Shown: positions 16,049 through 25,388 of the stretch, in pieces | How positions within the stretch are numbered: position 1 is the stretch's first letter | Layout of the letters: each line of letters begins with the position of its first letter | NCBI GenBank assembly: GCA_016180235.1 | Contig: JACPBQ010000004.1 | Coordinates: 239,674 to 303,673, forward strand | Direction of reading: 5' to 3' | Source of the DNA: Candidatus Woesearchaeota archaeon | GTDB lineage: Archaea > Nanobdellota > Nanobdellia > Woesearchaeales > GW2011-AR4 | Length of the DNA: 64,000 nt | Notes under the pieces: generated by a model | Told to the model about the DNA's origin: nothing | Database searches by the model: none | Seen by the model: only the letters and a program-made list of their open reading frames with translations | Translations under genes and position numbers: made by a program

Positions 16049-16143
16049 ATTCATGCCTCTTTTACGGAATAGTGTTTCTCTGCAATAAGTCATATATAAA
16101 TATTTTGATTTTAGTTTTGGCATATTAGCTATTTGGTGATAAA

Positions 16144-16207
16144 TAGGCGAAGCCGAGCGATGTGGAGAGACAGCGAGGCTTCGCACTAGAATTGCGGAGC
16201 AGATTGA
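16144..16207. repeat. Dispersed stem-loop element, copy 3
   Basis: Stem GCGAAGCC (16147-16154) and GGCTTCGC (16177-16184), 22-base loop containing TGTGGAGAGACA, followed by CTAGAATT and GCGGAGCAGATT (16194-16205). The last piece is shared, inverted, with copy 2. Confidence 0.8.
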
Positions 16208-16242
16208 AAAAAATGATATTGAGGCTTGTTTTTAGTTATTAT

Positions 16243-16731
16243 TTACCCGCAAACATCCAACCGGACGAACAAAGTCCCTGAGCCTGTAGGAATCGGAAAG
16301 GTCTTTGATTTCTTGGATGCGGGGCATGGGCTGCCAAGCGTAAAAATCGGGCTCTCTTCCTGCTGGAAAGCCTTAAACTCGTAATCAAGGCTCCATGCAT
16401 CCAGAGTCTTGTTAAAGACCTCTTTTGCCGTATCCCGCGCGTAATCGCAGGAAACCTGACCATTCTGGCAGAAGATGCTTTTGCTGTGGCCGCAGTCCTG
16501 CAAGAGCTCCGTCATAGTCAATCCATTGCAGTCTTTGCTAGTCGATTTCAGGAAAGTATTGAGCATATTTGAGGCTATTTCTGCCTGGGTAAACTGCTTC
16601 TTGTAGTCTACAGTCTCCTTTGCAAGCATAAACCTGATAACGAAAGTCATGCCTATTACCAGCAGCACAACGACTATTGCCAACCCGATGATTTCCGTCT
16701 GTGACTTCTTCCTGAATTTAGCCATTGTCAT
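16243..16731 (-). CDS. Pilin-like membrane protein with Cys-containing outer domain
   Basis: 162 residues: KFRKKSQTEIIGLAIVVVLL is a basic tail followed by a Gln-Thr-Glu before the membrane helix, close to the Glu+5 pattern of type IV pilins. The outer domain has seven Cys (KDCNGL, QDCGHS, FCQNGQVSCDY). It overlaps the upstream gene by 4 bases. Confidence 0.75.
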   Translation of the reverse strand: MTMAKFRKKSQTEIIGLAIVVVLLVIGMTFVIRFMLAKETVDYKKQFTQAEIASNMLNTFLKSTSKDCNGLTMTELLQDCGHSKSIFCQNGQVSCDYARDTAKEVFNKTLDAWSLDYEFKAFQQEESPIFTLGSPCPASKKSKTFPIPTGSGTLFVRLDVCG

Positions 16732-17210
16732 TTTAAAAATAATTCCACTGTCATGATGCCGAAGGCATTTTTATTTTCTATAGGATCAAAGAGAGAGATA
16801 GGTATATTCGTTGTTATCTTATCGGAAAACTCGTCCAGGGGCCTGCTGTAAAGCACCAATTCTTTGCTATCCGGATAGACTTCATTTACAGTTATAGTGC
16901 TGAACAGCAGCCGGTCATAGTAATATACGTAGTTCTGCTGCATTATTTCCCTGGCTGATTCGAGCTTAATCAAGTCTATGCAGTTATCTGACACTATATT
17001 ATCCTCGCTGCACTGCAGTTCCGGCAGCGAAGAAGCGCGCTGGGCAACTTCTATCGCGTTAAGCTGCACGCTTTCTTCCTTCTGCTGCTCCAGATTTCCC
17101 TTAAGAACTTTGGCGTAAAAAACAATACCAAGCACAACAAGGATAAAAAATATGAATAACACTGCCATGGTCTCCATCATCTGTATCTGGGCCGATTTTT
17201 TATTTGGCAT
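16728..17210 (-). CDS. Pilin-like membrane protein
   Basis: 160 residues: NKKSAQIQMMETMAVLFIFF, a short basic tail and a Glu inside the start of the membrane helix, a pattern like that of type IV pilins and pseudopilins. The outer part is predicted alpha then beta (SLFDPIENKNAFGIMTVEL). It heads a transcript after a 292-base gap and is coupled to the next gene by a 4-base overlap. Confidence 0.7.
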   Translation of the reverse strand: MPNKKSAQIQMMETMAVLFIFFILVVLGIVFYAKVLKGNLEQQKEESVQLNAIEVAQRASSLPELQCSEDNIVSDNCIDLIKLESAREIMQQNYVYYYDRLLFSTITVNEVYPDSKELVLYSRPLDEFSDKITTNIPISLFDPIENKNAFGIMTVELFLK

Positions 17211-17321
17211 TTTTCAAATAAGTTATCTTAGGTTCACAATCATTTGTTCATTCATTTTTAAATTCACAATTAATCTCATTATGCATGGAAAAAATATTTT
17301 TTATTCCCGGGTATGAATTCA

Positions 17322-17373
17322 ATGAAAATTTTTCAAATTTTCAAGCACCGAAAATCGAAAATTTTCGCGTGTT
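17322..17373. repeat. Stacked palindromes in the 17211-17502 gap
   Basis: Two adjacent hairpins: GAAAATTT/AAATTTTC and CGAAAAT/ATTTTCG, joined by CAAGCACC. The rest of the 292-base gap is AT-rich and I see no gene in it. The arrangement recalls the stacked palindromes at 2185, 32966 and 63710. Confidence 0.5.
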
Positions 17374-17502
17374 TTATTAATTTTTATTATAGATGATATA
17401 TCACCTTAAACCTGCTCAGATCATTGTGAACTTTTTGAGAGCCGTATTGGCATTTTTTGTTGTTTTTTGTAAATCTGACTTTGAATATTTTTGCTTTATT
17501 GG

Positions 17503-18528
17503 CTAGTATATTACCGCGCATGACTGCAGCTGAGCCTGCTTGTTCTGGCTCTGGAGGCTTTTTGATGCTGCAATCATCTTATTTACATTCGACTGGGAGA
17601 ATGATGAGGATGCAGACAATATCTGGTCAATGTTCTCCAGGGAATAAACTGACTCGATCAGCGCAGAGCAGCGCTCATTGCTTCCTGAGTATGCATCCCT
17701 TATCCTTTCTATTTTGCCTCTGTATATCCTGGTGACAATGCCTGTCTTCTCGAAAACATTGCCCATGACGCATGAATATATCTCCGGATTATCAGAGAAC
17801 ACAGCTCCAAGCAGAGATTCCCGGCCTATGTAGCCGGATTCACCTATTTTCACAAACCGGTCCTGCTGTTTCCTGAAGAACTCTATAGTGCCTGACTCAA
17901 GGCTTCCCCTGACGTTCAGGGCCGTTATATCATTATCCTGGAGCCTTGCATAATCATTAAGGTTCAAAGGAAGGCTGCTTCCGTCATTAATAAAATCATC
18001 AAAAAAAACCAGCCTGGATTTCCTTTCGCCATCATACCTCACCTGCCCGATGGTCGAGAATGCCTCGGAGAATGTCTCGTTGGGCATCATGCTTTCAATT
18101 TCTGCTGCATTATCACTTCCAACGAATATGTACCTGTACTGCGGGCTGGTCAGATATACAAGATTAGCAATACGATAAGGCATGCTGAAATCCAGGGTCA
18201 TTGAAATCAGGCTGCTGCCCTCCAAAACCGACGGAGGGAAAACATTCATCACATCAAGCTGCTTGGAGAGCCTTCCGACAGAATACCTATTGCACCTGAA
18301 CTCCATCCTTGTTTCCGGGATTTTCACGATGTTTACCGTGCCCTTGCTGGATTCGGAGCCTGAAAAAACAGCATCCAGGTTATTCAGGAGCATCACATTT
18401 TTCGAGGTTTCTGAGATGTTTTTCTGCCTTATTATGATGCCGGAGAACATTATGAGTATAACAGCCCCTATAATGAGGACGAAAAGCCAATTGAACTGAA
18501 ACTCTATTACTCCTCTTTTAAATTTCAT
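17503..18528 (-). CDS. Single-pass membrane protein of the surface cluster
   Basis: 341 residues: KRGVIEFQFNWLFVLIIGAV. The RG-V start and the Glu in the helix again look like a class III signal. A large, mostly beta, outer domain follows with few Cys (RCNRYS, YSCVMG, ERCSAL). No known family. It is separated by 80 bases from the 155-residue gene and by 292 from the next one, so it may end the long upstream transcript. Confidence 0.7.
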   Translation of the reverse strand: MKFKRGVIEFQFNWLFVLIIGAVILIMFSGIIIRQKNISETSKNVMLLNNLDAVFSGSESSKGTVNIVKIPETRMEFRCNRYSVGRLSKQLDVMNVFPPSVLEGSSLISMTLDFSMPYRIANLVYLTSPQYRYIFVGSDNAAEIESMMPNETFSEAFSTIGQVRYDGERKSRLVFFDDFINDGSSLPLNLNDYARLQDNDITALNVRGSLESGTIEFFRKQQDRFVKIGESGYIGRESLLGAVFSDNPEIYSCVMGNVFEKTGIVTRIYRGKIERIRDAYSGSNERCSALIESVYSLENIDQILSASSSFSQSNVNKMIAASKSLQSQNKQAQLQSCAVIY

Positions 18529-18608
18529 GCCTTAAATCTTCCAAATTAAAGTATTTAAGTTTATCTGTGACTTGAAGGCTGCTAACCTTCATTTTCTACA
18601 GAGCTGTG

Positions 18609-19076
18609 TCAAGAAATTGATGTATGGTCCCCCATGCCTTCCATCCTCAGCTCTATCCTTCCTGATATGACAGGAACGCATAATATGCCATCGGCCAAAG
18701 AGATTTTTCCGGCATAAAAGGATTCCTCGACATTATTGCCTATCAAAAAAACATTCAGATTGATGCCTGAGTTCACGCTGTCCTCTATTATAGGGTATCC
18801 TGTTTCAGACAGAGAAGGCATTTCGGGAAAACTCCTTACAAGGCATACAGTATTGATGTTTTCCGGGACTGTAAACTGTTTTACCTTAACGCTTCGGAAA
18901 TCCAGGGATAAAGCCTCAATGGTATTCTGCATATCATTCTTGAGCTGTATGAAAGATACCTGGTCTGCCTTTTCCTTGAAAGTCGATATAGCCCTGTAGC
19001 CGTAGAAAAGCAGGAAAGATACAAGAACCAGAGTAATGATATAAATAAACACCTGGCCGATCATCTGCCCTTTCAT
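18609..19076 (-). CDS. Single-pass membrane protein following the giant adhesin
   Basis: 155 residues: KGQMIGQVFIYIITLVLVSF, then an outer domain with two Cys (NTVCLVR, GILCVPV). The KGQ-x-I-x-Q start is like many DPANN pilin-like proteins. It overlaps the giant adhesin gene by 4 bases, so the two are made together. Confidence 0.7.
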   Translation of the reverse strand: MKGQMIGQVFIYIITLVLVSFLLFYGYRAISTFKEKADQVSFIQLKNDMQNTIEALSLDFRSVKVKQFTVPENINTVCLVRSFPEMPSLSETGYPIIEDSVNSGINLNVFLIGNNVEESFYAGKISLADGILCVPVISGRIELRMEGMGDHTSIS

Positions 19077-22000
19077 CTTTTATTGGATTTGCTGCTGGTT
19101 TTTCTTTTTTTCGCTATTTCCCTAAGTTTTTTTGTTGTTTCTCTGCTGCCTGCAGGCCTGCTCCGTGCTTTCTCAGCTTCGGCTCTTTTTGATATAAGCT
19201 TTAATCTGGCAAAAATATCTTCCTTTTCCTGTCTTGGAGATTGTTTCTGCGCTGCAGTTTCACTTGATTTTGGAATCTGTTTTTCTGCAGGCTGCTGGAC
19301 TTTGCCTCCAAAAGCCCCGAATAATTTTCCCCGCGCACCTTTCCTTTCCTCTTCCTTTTTAATGAAAATTTCCTGAGGCTTTGCTTTTTTCTCTACGGGC
19401 TTTTGGACAGGCCTTCTTGCAACAGATATTGGGCGCTGCTGCATTGCCCGGCCTATAGGAGGCATCGGTCTGCTGATGTAGTTAGTATAATAGTAATAAG
19501 CACCGTAGGCAGCTCCGCCCAATATAATAACAGTTATAATCACCCATAATATTGCCCCTATTATTCCTTTTGGCTTGCTTAAAGGATCAAGAGGATCTGT
19601 TCCTTTGTCTATCTCTTTTTTGTCGCTGGCTCCGTCACCATCCGTATCCTTGTTATTGGGATCGGTGCTGTAGGTGTATTCATGCAAATTTATCAGGCCG
19701 TCATTGTCAGAGTCTATTTCGGCGTCTGACGGGTCATTAGGATCAAGGCCCTGCAGCAGCTCCCATTGATCTGGTATCCCGTCACCATCTGTGTCTTTTT
19801 CCCCTTCAGCCTGCTCAGAGCATTTTCCCAAAGCGCATGACAATCCGGATTTGCAATCTGTGTTTGCGTTGCAATTCTTTCCAAGGCTGCATTTTTGAGG
19901 ACATGCGCCTCCGCAGTCTATATCAGTCTCTGTTCCTGTCAACAAGCCATCAATGCATGCCTCAGAGTCAGAGCATATGCCAAATGAGCACGAGCCTGAA
20001 GAGCAATCTGAGTCAAGGTTGCATTTCCTGCTGTTCTCGCATTTATTGCAATTATTTCCTCCGCAGTCTATATCGGGCTCATCCTGATTTTTCACATTAT
20101 CGCTGCATGTTGCTGCAGAGCAAATATTTGCCGAGCTGCAGAATCCTGATGAGCAGTCTATGTTTTCCCTGCAAATCTTGCCTTCTATGCACAAATCACA
20201 TGGACCTCCACAATCAATATCAGATTCCTGCGGGTCTTTTATGCTATTTGAGCAGTCTGTTGGCTTCAGGCTTGGGTCTATTGTTATGCCGTCGCTTTCC
20301 ATTGCATTGCTCAGAAGCCCGACAATGTTCCTTGCCCTCACCCTGAAGAAATACTTTGAGCCAGTGGATAGACCAAGGCTTGAATTTTTCTTGGATATCC
20401 ATATCCATTCATTTTCTATAAAGCTTGTCGTCCAGTTTATTACCGTATTTAAAGTCCCAAATTCCTCGAGAGTATAATCATATGAGCTTACTTTAGTCTC
20501 ATTGTCCCTTCCAAGCCATTTTGCCCTTAACCTGTCCGTCTGCCATGTAAATTCTGGATTATCGGGCAAAGTGCTTGTATCATCAACGAAGACCATCAAA
20601 GGGGCAGTAGTGTCTATTGTGAACTCTATCCTCAATGGATCTGACCATTTCTGCAGGAACTGGTCCTTGCAGATGACATAGTAGACATACTGGCCCGGAG
20701 ACAGCGCCAGCTCCTTCGTATGGGAATAGGACGGAAGGCCCATCAGCACCCCTTCACTAACTTTCGGATCGCTGCTGCTGTACTTGCACTGCGATTTCTT
20801 GTTTGTCTCTACAGCAAGGATGGCAGTTGATGTGTTGATATATTGAGGGGTATGGCTTATTAGTTTAATCGGAAGAGTTATGTCGGAGCTGAAAGTTATC
20901 TGCTTTACATCAGAAACCAATCCGGATTTGGATTTACAGGCCACAAAATAAGAATAAGATCTGTCTTCCTGGACTGTTATTTCCTGCATGTTTACCCTGC
21001 TGAATGAATTGTTGCCAAAGCCCCTGAATTCACTTTCCATAAGGCTGAAATCGTTGGCATTTGCGCTGTATTTGCATATTGACTCCTTGTCTGCCTCAAC
21101 CTTTAATGTCGTTGTCCTTGGAATTTCAACTATAGGATTCGGGAATGCAAACGCGTTGTTTATTACCGGCTTCTCTGAATCCACGCTTAAGTCAAATACT
21201 GCTATTGTCTGCCCCTGAAGCGGATCATTGCATCTCACATACAGCTTGTGCACATTCCTGTCCCCTGAAGGTATGGCATTGAATGAGGACAATTTGTGCT
21301 CTGTGCTGCCTGATACATCAAACCCTGCCATAAAGTTGAATTCAAGGTTCGAGTCAAGGCTGTACCTGCATGCTGCGTCATTATCTGTCCCGACAACAAG
21401 GTCAAAGACGAAAAGAGGCGATACGCCGAAAGGAGGGCTTATTATAGATATTGCCAGCGGGTTTGAATTGACTATGAATCCTGATTCTGCCGTCATTGTG
21501 TTGCCTGCAAAATCCCGGGCTGATATTGCGATTTTCTTGTTTCCGTCTGAAAGGGCTATTGCCGCATTGTACTCTATGCTGTCTGCCGTGGAGAAGTTGC
21601 CTGTAAAATCTTTGCCGCTTATTTTTATGCTGTCAATGCTGACCTTTTTGTTGAATCTTATTTTTATAGCGACAGGAGAGGAATTCACTACCGTATTTTG
21701 TGCCGGGATTATAGAGATTAGTGCGGGTACTGAGTCGTCAACAACTATATCAGCCTTAAAGACGCTGCTCATGAAAATTCCCTTTTCATTCTTGGCATTG
21801 AGCTCGAATGTATATTGCCCGGGGTTTATCTGCCTCTGGAATGTCAATTCCGTGGATTTCCCGAGCTGGTTTGAAAAATCAGGGATTATCGCTATTTCCG
21901 TGCCTTTCAGCAAAAGCCTCGCACTTGTCACTATGGCGTTCTCAAAAAATTCCACTTTTATGACTGGATTTTTTGAGTTGGTGTAATAAACATTGTCCAC

Positions 22001-24106
22001 AATTTTTCCATTGGTTATATTCAGGCGGAAGACTACAGGTCCTGACGAGTCTGTCTGGGCAGCTATCTCTAATATCTTAACTTTGCCTATATTTTTTGCC
22101 GGATCCTGCGAGTAATACCTTAAGACATTTGTTCCTTCGGCAAGGCCCAATATCTTTTCTCCTGTCAATGAATCAAAAAGGTTGAGGTTGCTTATTATCA
22201 GGCTGTAGCTGTTTGTGAATTTCTGGTAAGGATGCCCGGAAGCTCCGCATGGCTCTTTGCAAAGATATGTCCTGTAGTCATTTGTTGTCCTCCTCGTGAA
22301 GCTTCCTTTTCCGCTTGCCTTGTCCTGTATCTGTATCGAGAGTGACTTGTACAGGCCGCGGTCTATTATCGGGACTATCGTGGTGTTAGGGGCAAAGACA
22401 TCCTGCTCGCATTCATCTGTGCTGCAGTCAGCCGCATTATCGTTGTCTGCATTTTTTTTGCATGCCCCGCTGAATTTCTGGCATATTTTAAGGCCGCATT
22501 TATTTGCAGCACTGTTCGTTACATCATTGAATTCGTTATACTGCAGCCTTGCGCTGGTGCAATCATCGGGAAGGAGGTCTGTGCATATCACATTATTGCA
22601 GTTCAATGCCTTTTCGCCGTCGTAATAGCACAGGTTGTCCTTATTTGAAATAAGGCTTGCTTTTTCTTCTGTGCATTGCTCGAAGACCATGCTCGTGGCT
22701 TTGGAGCTGCCAAGTTCTTCTGTGCCGGGGCTGTCACACCACTTGCAGTTGTCGGCATTCCTGTCGATGCAAACCCCCGTCCCAAGCTCGCCGGATATTG
22801 GCTTCCATTCGCAGCTTCCGGCATTGCAGTTGTTTGACTCGCAGCTTTCCCTGGACTTATAGTCATAGCATGACATTCCCTGGTTGCATGCAAAGCACGA
22901 GTCTATTGTTGATATTGAGCGGTCATAGAAGCAGTATTTGCCGCTCTCGCATGTGCTCCTTGTGAAAAACAAGCCAAATAAATTTGACTGGTCCGGCGTG
23001 CAGGCTGATTTTTCAGCGCAGATAGGGTCATTATTCGATATAACACATGCCTGGCTGCTGCTGCAGACTGTCCCTTCTTCCTTCAATATGTTGGCATCAT
23101 TGCATAAAAATGCCCTGTTAAGCCTATTGGAGAATGTGCTCTTTACATTCTGCAGGAAATTTTGGGCAGAAAAGCCTGCAAAATTCCTTATGAGATAGTC
23201 CTTATACTGGTTGTAATAAAATTCGCTTATGCAGAAATTATTGCTGTCCAGCTTGTTCCAGCACTCAAGATTTCCAAGAAAGGCTGTTGCTGTGGCTGTG
23301 GGCTTTGCCGTCTGGATGCTGAACTTCGATTCGATCTTGTATGTGTAATCTGTATCAAACTTTAATGATTCTGCCTCATCAGCAAATATATTTTGGGGAG
23401 ATGTTCCGATAAGCGAAAAATCAGCACAATTTTTTCCTGTGCACCTGTAAATATCATTTGATATGAGGCTTGAAATGCATTCATTTTCCCATTTTAATTC
23501 TATTTTTTTCTGCCCCTTTACTGGCAGCGCCTTAAAGTTCGTTATTTTAGGGGCATAGTTTATGTTGTCACAGTTTGCCCCTGAGGATGCAAGGCATACC
23601 CCATTGCTTTCGGAAATGTCAAAAAGGCTGGTGCATCCGGAATCTACCGGAAAATCGCGGCATCCGTTGCCGTCATTGTCTATGCCATCATTGCATTGGG
23701 GGACATTGCATACTGCATTACATTCGGTCTCTCCGGGATGGAAAACCAGGCCGGTGCCTGAGCATTGGGACTGGGTCTTTATCTCTCCACTTATGTCTGA
23801 GCAGCAGCATCCCTGCCTGCATTGATTCACTGCATCGCATGACTGTCCTGAAAAAAAGAAATTTGCCTGGCATTCATTAAAATTCTGCGGACCTGAAGAT
23901 GTTGTATAATAACCAGGATTCGCGCTTTCAGGCTTTGGGCAGCATTCCGAAAGTGTTGAAAGCCTTTCTGTCGAGCATGCTAAGGCAGAAGCGCCTGGGT
24001 TTAGGCAGCATCCTACATTAGAATCCTGCTGCGCAGGGGCAAGGATAGGAAAAACTGCAAGCAAAAACGTAAAAAGCAAAATTTTGGCGTATTGCATGAT
24101 CTTCAT
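19073..24106 (-). CDS. Giant Cys-rich surface adhesin with thrombospondin-3 repeats and C-terminal anchor
   Basis: 1677 residues. A signal peptide (1-25, ending APAQQ) leads into a Cys-rich region, a fibronectin-III-like segment (about 185-270), further Cys-rich modules and Ig-like repeats (about 570-1180). A second fibronectin-III-like segment (1185-1295) is followed by three Cys modules (1310-1437) built on DIDCGG ... DCSSGFC. Next come thrombospondin type 3 calcium loops (DTDGDGIPD, DSDNDGL, DTDGDGASD; 1438-1510), one membrane helix (about 1514-1538) and a 130-residue basic tail. This is the layout of a large surface adhesin held in the membrane with a cytoplasmic foot. It is coupled by 4-base overlaps on both sides. 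Target unknown; host attachment is a reasonable guess for a DPANN cell. Confidence 0.85.
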   Translation of the reverse strand: MKIMQYAKILLFTFLLAVFPILAPAQQDSNVGCCLNPGASALACSTERLSTLSECCPKPESANPGYYTTSSGPQNFNECQANFFFSGQSCDAVNQCRQGCCCSDISGEIKTQSQCSGTGLVFHPGETECNAVCNVPQCNDGIDNDGNGCRDFPVDSGCTSLFDISESNGVCLASSGANCDNINYAPKITNFKALPVKGQKKIELKWENECISSLISNDIYRCTGKNCADFSLIGTSPQNIFADEAESLKFDTDYTYKIESKFSIQTAKPTATATAFLGNLECWNKLDSNNFCISEFYYNQYKDYLIRNFAGFSAQNFLQNVKSTFSNRLNRAFLCNDANILKEEGTVCSSSQACVISNNDPICAEKSACTPDQSNLFGLFFTRSTCESGKYCFYDRSISTIDSCFACNQGMSCYDYKSRESCESNNCNAGSCEWKPISGELGTGVCIDRNADNCKWCDSPGTEELGSSKATSMVFEQCTEEKASLISNKDNLCYYDGEKALNCNNVICTDLLPDDCTSARLQYNEFNDVTNSAANKCGLKICQKFSGACKKNADNDNAADCSTDECEQDVFAPNTTIVPIIDRGLYKSLSIQIQDKASGKGSFTRRTTNDYRTYLCKEPCGASGHPYQKFTNSYSLIISNLNLFDSLTGEKILGLAEGTNVLRYYSQDPAKNIGKVKILEIAAQTDSSGPVVFRLNITNGKIVDNVYYTNSKNPVIKVEFFENAIVTSARLLLKGTEIAIIPDFSNQLGKSTELTFQRQINPGQYTFELNAKNEKGIFMSSVFKADIVVDDSVPALISIIPAQNTVVNSSPVAIKIRFNKKVSIDSIKISGKDFTGNFSTADSIEYNAAIALSDGNKKIAISARDFAGNTMTAESGFIVNSNPLAISIISPPFGVSPLFVFDLVVGTDNDAACRYSLDSNLEFNFMAGFDVSGSTEHKLSSFNAIPSGDRNVHKLYVRCNDPLQGQTIAVFDLSVDSEKPVINNAFAFPNPIVEIPRTTTLKVEADKESICKYSANANDFSLMESEFRGFGNNSFSRVNMQEITVQEDRSYSYFVACKSKSGLVSDVKQITFSSDITLPIKLISHTPQYINTSTAILAVETNKKSQCKYSSSDPKVSEGVLMGLPSYSHTKELALSPGQYVYYVICKDQFLQKWSDPLRIEFTIDTTAPLMVFVDDTSTLPDNPEFTWQTDRLRAKWLGRDNETKVSSYDYTLEEFGTLNTVINWTTSFIENEWIWISKKNSSLGLSTGSKYFFRVRARNIVGLLSNAMESDGITIDPSLKPTDCSNSIKDPQESDIDCGGPCDLCIEGKICRENIDCSSGFCSSANICSAATCSDNVKNQDEPDIDCGGNNCNKCENSRKCNLDSDCSSGSCSFGICSDSEACIDGLLTGTETDIDCGGACPQKCSLGKNCNANTDCKSGLSCALGKCSEQAEGEKDTDGDGIPDQWELLQGLDPNDPSDAEIDSDNDGLINLHEYTYSTDPNNKDTDGDGASDKKEIDKGTDPLDPLSKPKGIIGAILWVIITVIILGGAAYGAYYYYTNYISRPMPPIGRAMQQRPISVARRPVQKPVEKKAKPQEIFIKKEEERKGARGKLFGAFGGKVQQPAEKQIPKSSETAAQKQSPRQEKEDIFARLKLISKRAEAEKARSRPAGSRETTKKLREIAKKRKTSSKSNKR

Positions 24107-25365
24107 TCCCTTATCACAGTAATTATCTGATAATCCTCCAGGCTTCCATCTGTGACTCCAATTTTGAACTCCATCCTAGGAAACAATAAAGCCACCGGAG
24201 GCTTTGGGGTTATGAAAAATGATTCATTGGTTATCAGGTCTTCATCAGGATCTAGGGCAATAAGCTCCTGGGCGCCTAATAAGTCTTCTTCTGTTATTAT
24301 TGTGAATTCACCTGTTTCGGGATTTGTTGCCGGCATGGAAATCTGCTCTGGAGACAGATAAAACATTGCGGGGTTCCTGTTCTTTCTTGCAAAATAGTAG
24401 TTATACGGCAGATTGTCAAGAACAGATTCCCTGTCAGTTATTATTAGTATATCATCCTTATTGTAAATATCCCTCTTTATGTCTATCTCAAAACCTTCCA
24501 TCGTGCTGTTCATGATATTAAATTTGACACTGCCTATATCAGACTCTATAAGGCTGTTGACGAAGCGATGCATTTTTCCAAGCCTTATTTTATGCCTTGC
24601 AAAAAAATTATTCAGGCTTGTCTTTTCCCCGCTGACGAGATTTTCAACGACAATATCGTAATCCATCCTGAAAACCACGTCATTCTCATTTATATCGGCC
24701 TTTACCTCCTTGTTCCCTTTTGCCACCAGAATTCCCTGGGCCCCGAATACTGAAAAATCAAGGCATCTGTCTATATTGCTTTCTGTGTAGGATATAAGCT
24801 GCTCCTGCATGGAATTCGGGCCGAATGACTCATTTAGCGGAGGGAAATTGCTCAATCCAAATGCGCTCCTTGCTTCAAAGCTTTCTGCAGCCTTGCTTTC
24901 GTCGTCATAAGGGAAGGTTTTCCAGGGATAGCCGGGTATTGCAGGCATATATCTCCCGTTAGGGAATCTTGGCCTTAATATATTATAAACAACTTTTTCG
25001 TTTTCATTATTTATGAAGAAAATGCCTTCGTCAGTATCCTGGTAGTCTATCAATCTCCCGCCCTGGCTCCTAAAGATATAGCCCCCTTGGCTGCCAAGCA
25101 GGCTCAGGCCGTCTTTTGTTGTTGCGGAAAGGCATTCTGTTATGAAGTTATTCACAGGCTGCACATCAAAGGCTGCCTCTTTCACGTCAATTGTCTCCTG
25201 CTTCGATACTTTTTTGGCAGCATACCTGCTCACAAGGATAATTGACACAGCTACCATGACAAGGACTAGGCCTATTATCAGGAATACAGCGACCTGGGAT
25301 TTCTTCAAATATTTTGAATTTCTGGATTGCCGAAAAACTGGGGTTTTATATTTATATTTCATCAA
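24103..25365 (-). CDS. Pilin-like membrane protein of the QGG family, paralogue of 31253-32089
   Basis: 420 residues: KKSQVAVFLIIGLVLVMVAV, a pilin-like start and helix, then an outer domain. The segment FITECLSATTKDGLSLLGSQGG is shared in pattern with the 278-residue protein at 31253-32089 (FVEGCL ... LIQGG), so the two are paralogues. I recall this layout as common in DPANN archaea but without a named function. It sits 23 bases after the poly-proline protein gene and overlaps the adhesin gene by 4. Confidence 0.75.
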   Translation of the reverse strand: MMKYKYKTPVFRQSRNSKYLKKSQVAVFLIIGLVLVMVAVSIILVSRYAAKKVSKQETIDVKEAAFDVQPVNNFITECLSATTKDGLSLLGSQGGYIFRSQGGRLIDYQDTDEGIFFINNENEKVVYNILRPRFPNGRYMPAIPGYPWKTFPYDDESKAAESFEARSAFGLSNFPPLNESFGPNSMQEQLISYTESNIDRCLDFSVFGAQGILVAKGNKEVKADINENDVVFRMDYDIVVENLVSGEKTSLNNFFARHKIRLGKMHRFVNSLIESDIGSVKFNIMNSTMEGFEIDIKRDIYNKDDILIITDRESVLDNLPYNYYFARKNRNPAMFYLSPEQISMPATNPETGEFTIITEEDLLGAQELIALDPDEDLITNESFFITPKPPVALLFPRMEFKIGVTDGSLEDYQIITVIRE

Positions 25366-25388
25366 GCCTCTTTTTTGAAAATTACTTG

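Noticed and set aside
21228-21986. Long plus-strand open frame of 252 codons inside the adhesin gene
   Set aside because: It lies wholly opposite the 1677-residue gene, has no domain, and reflects codon bias of the real strand. The same holds for 26175-26834 and 49920-50777.
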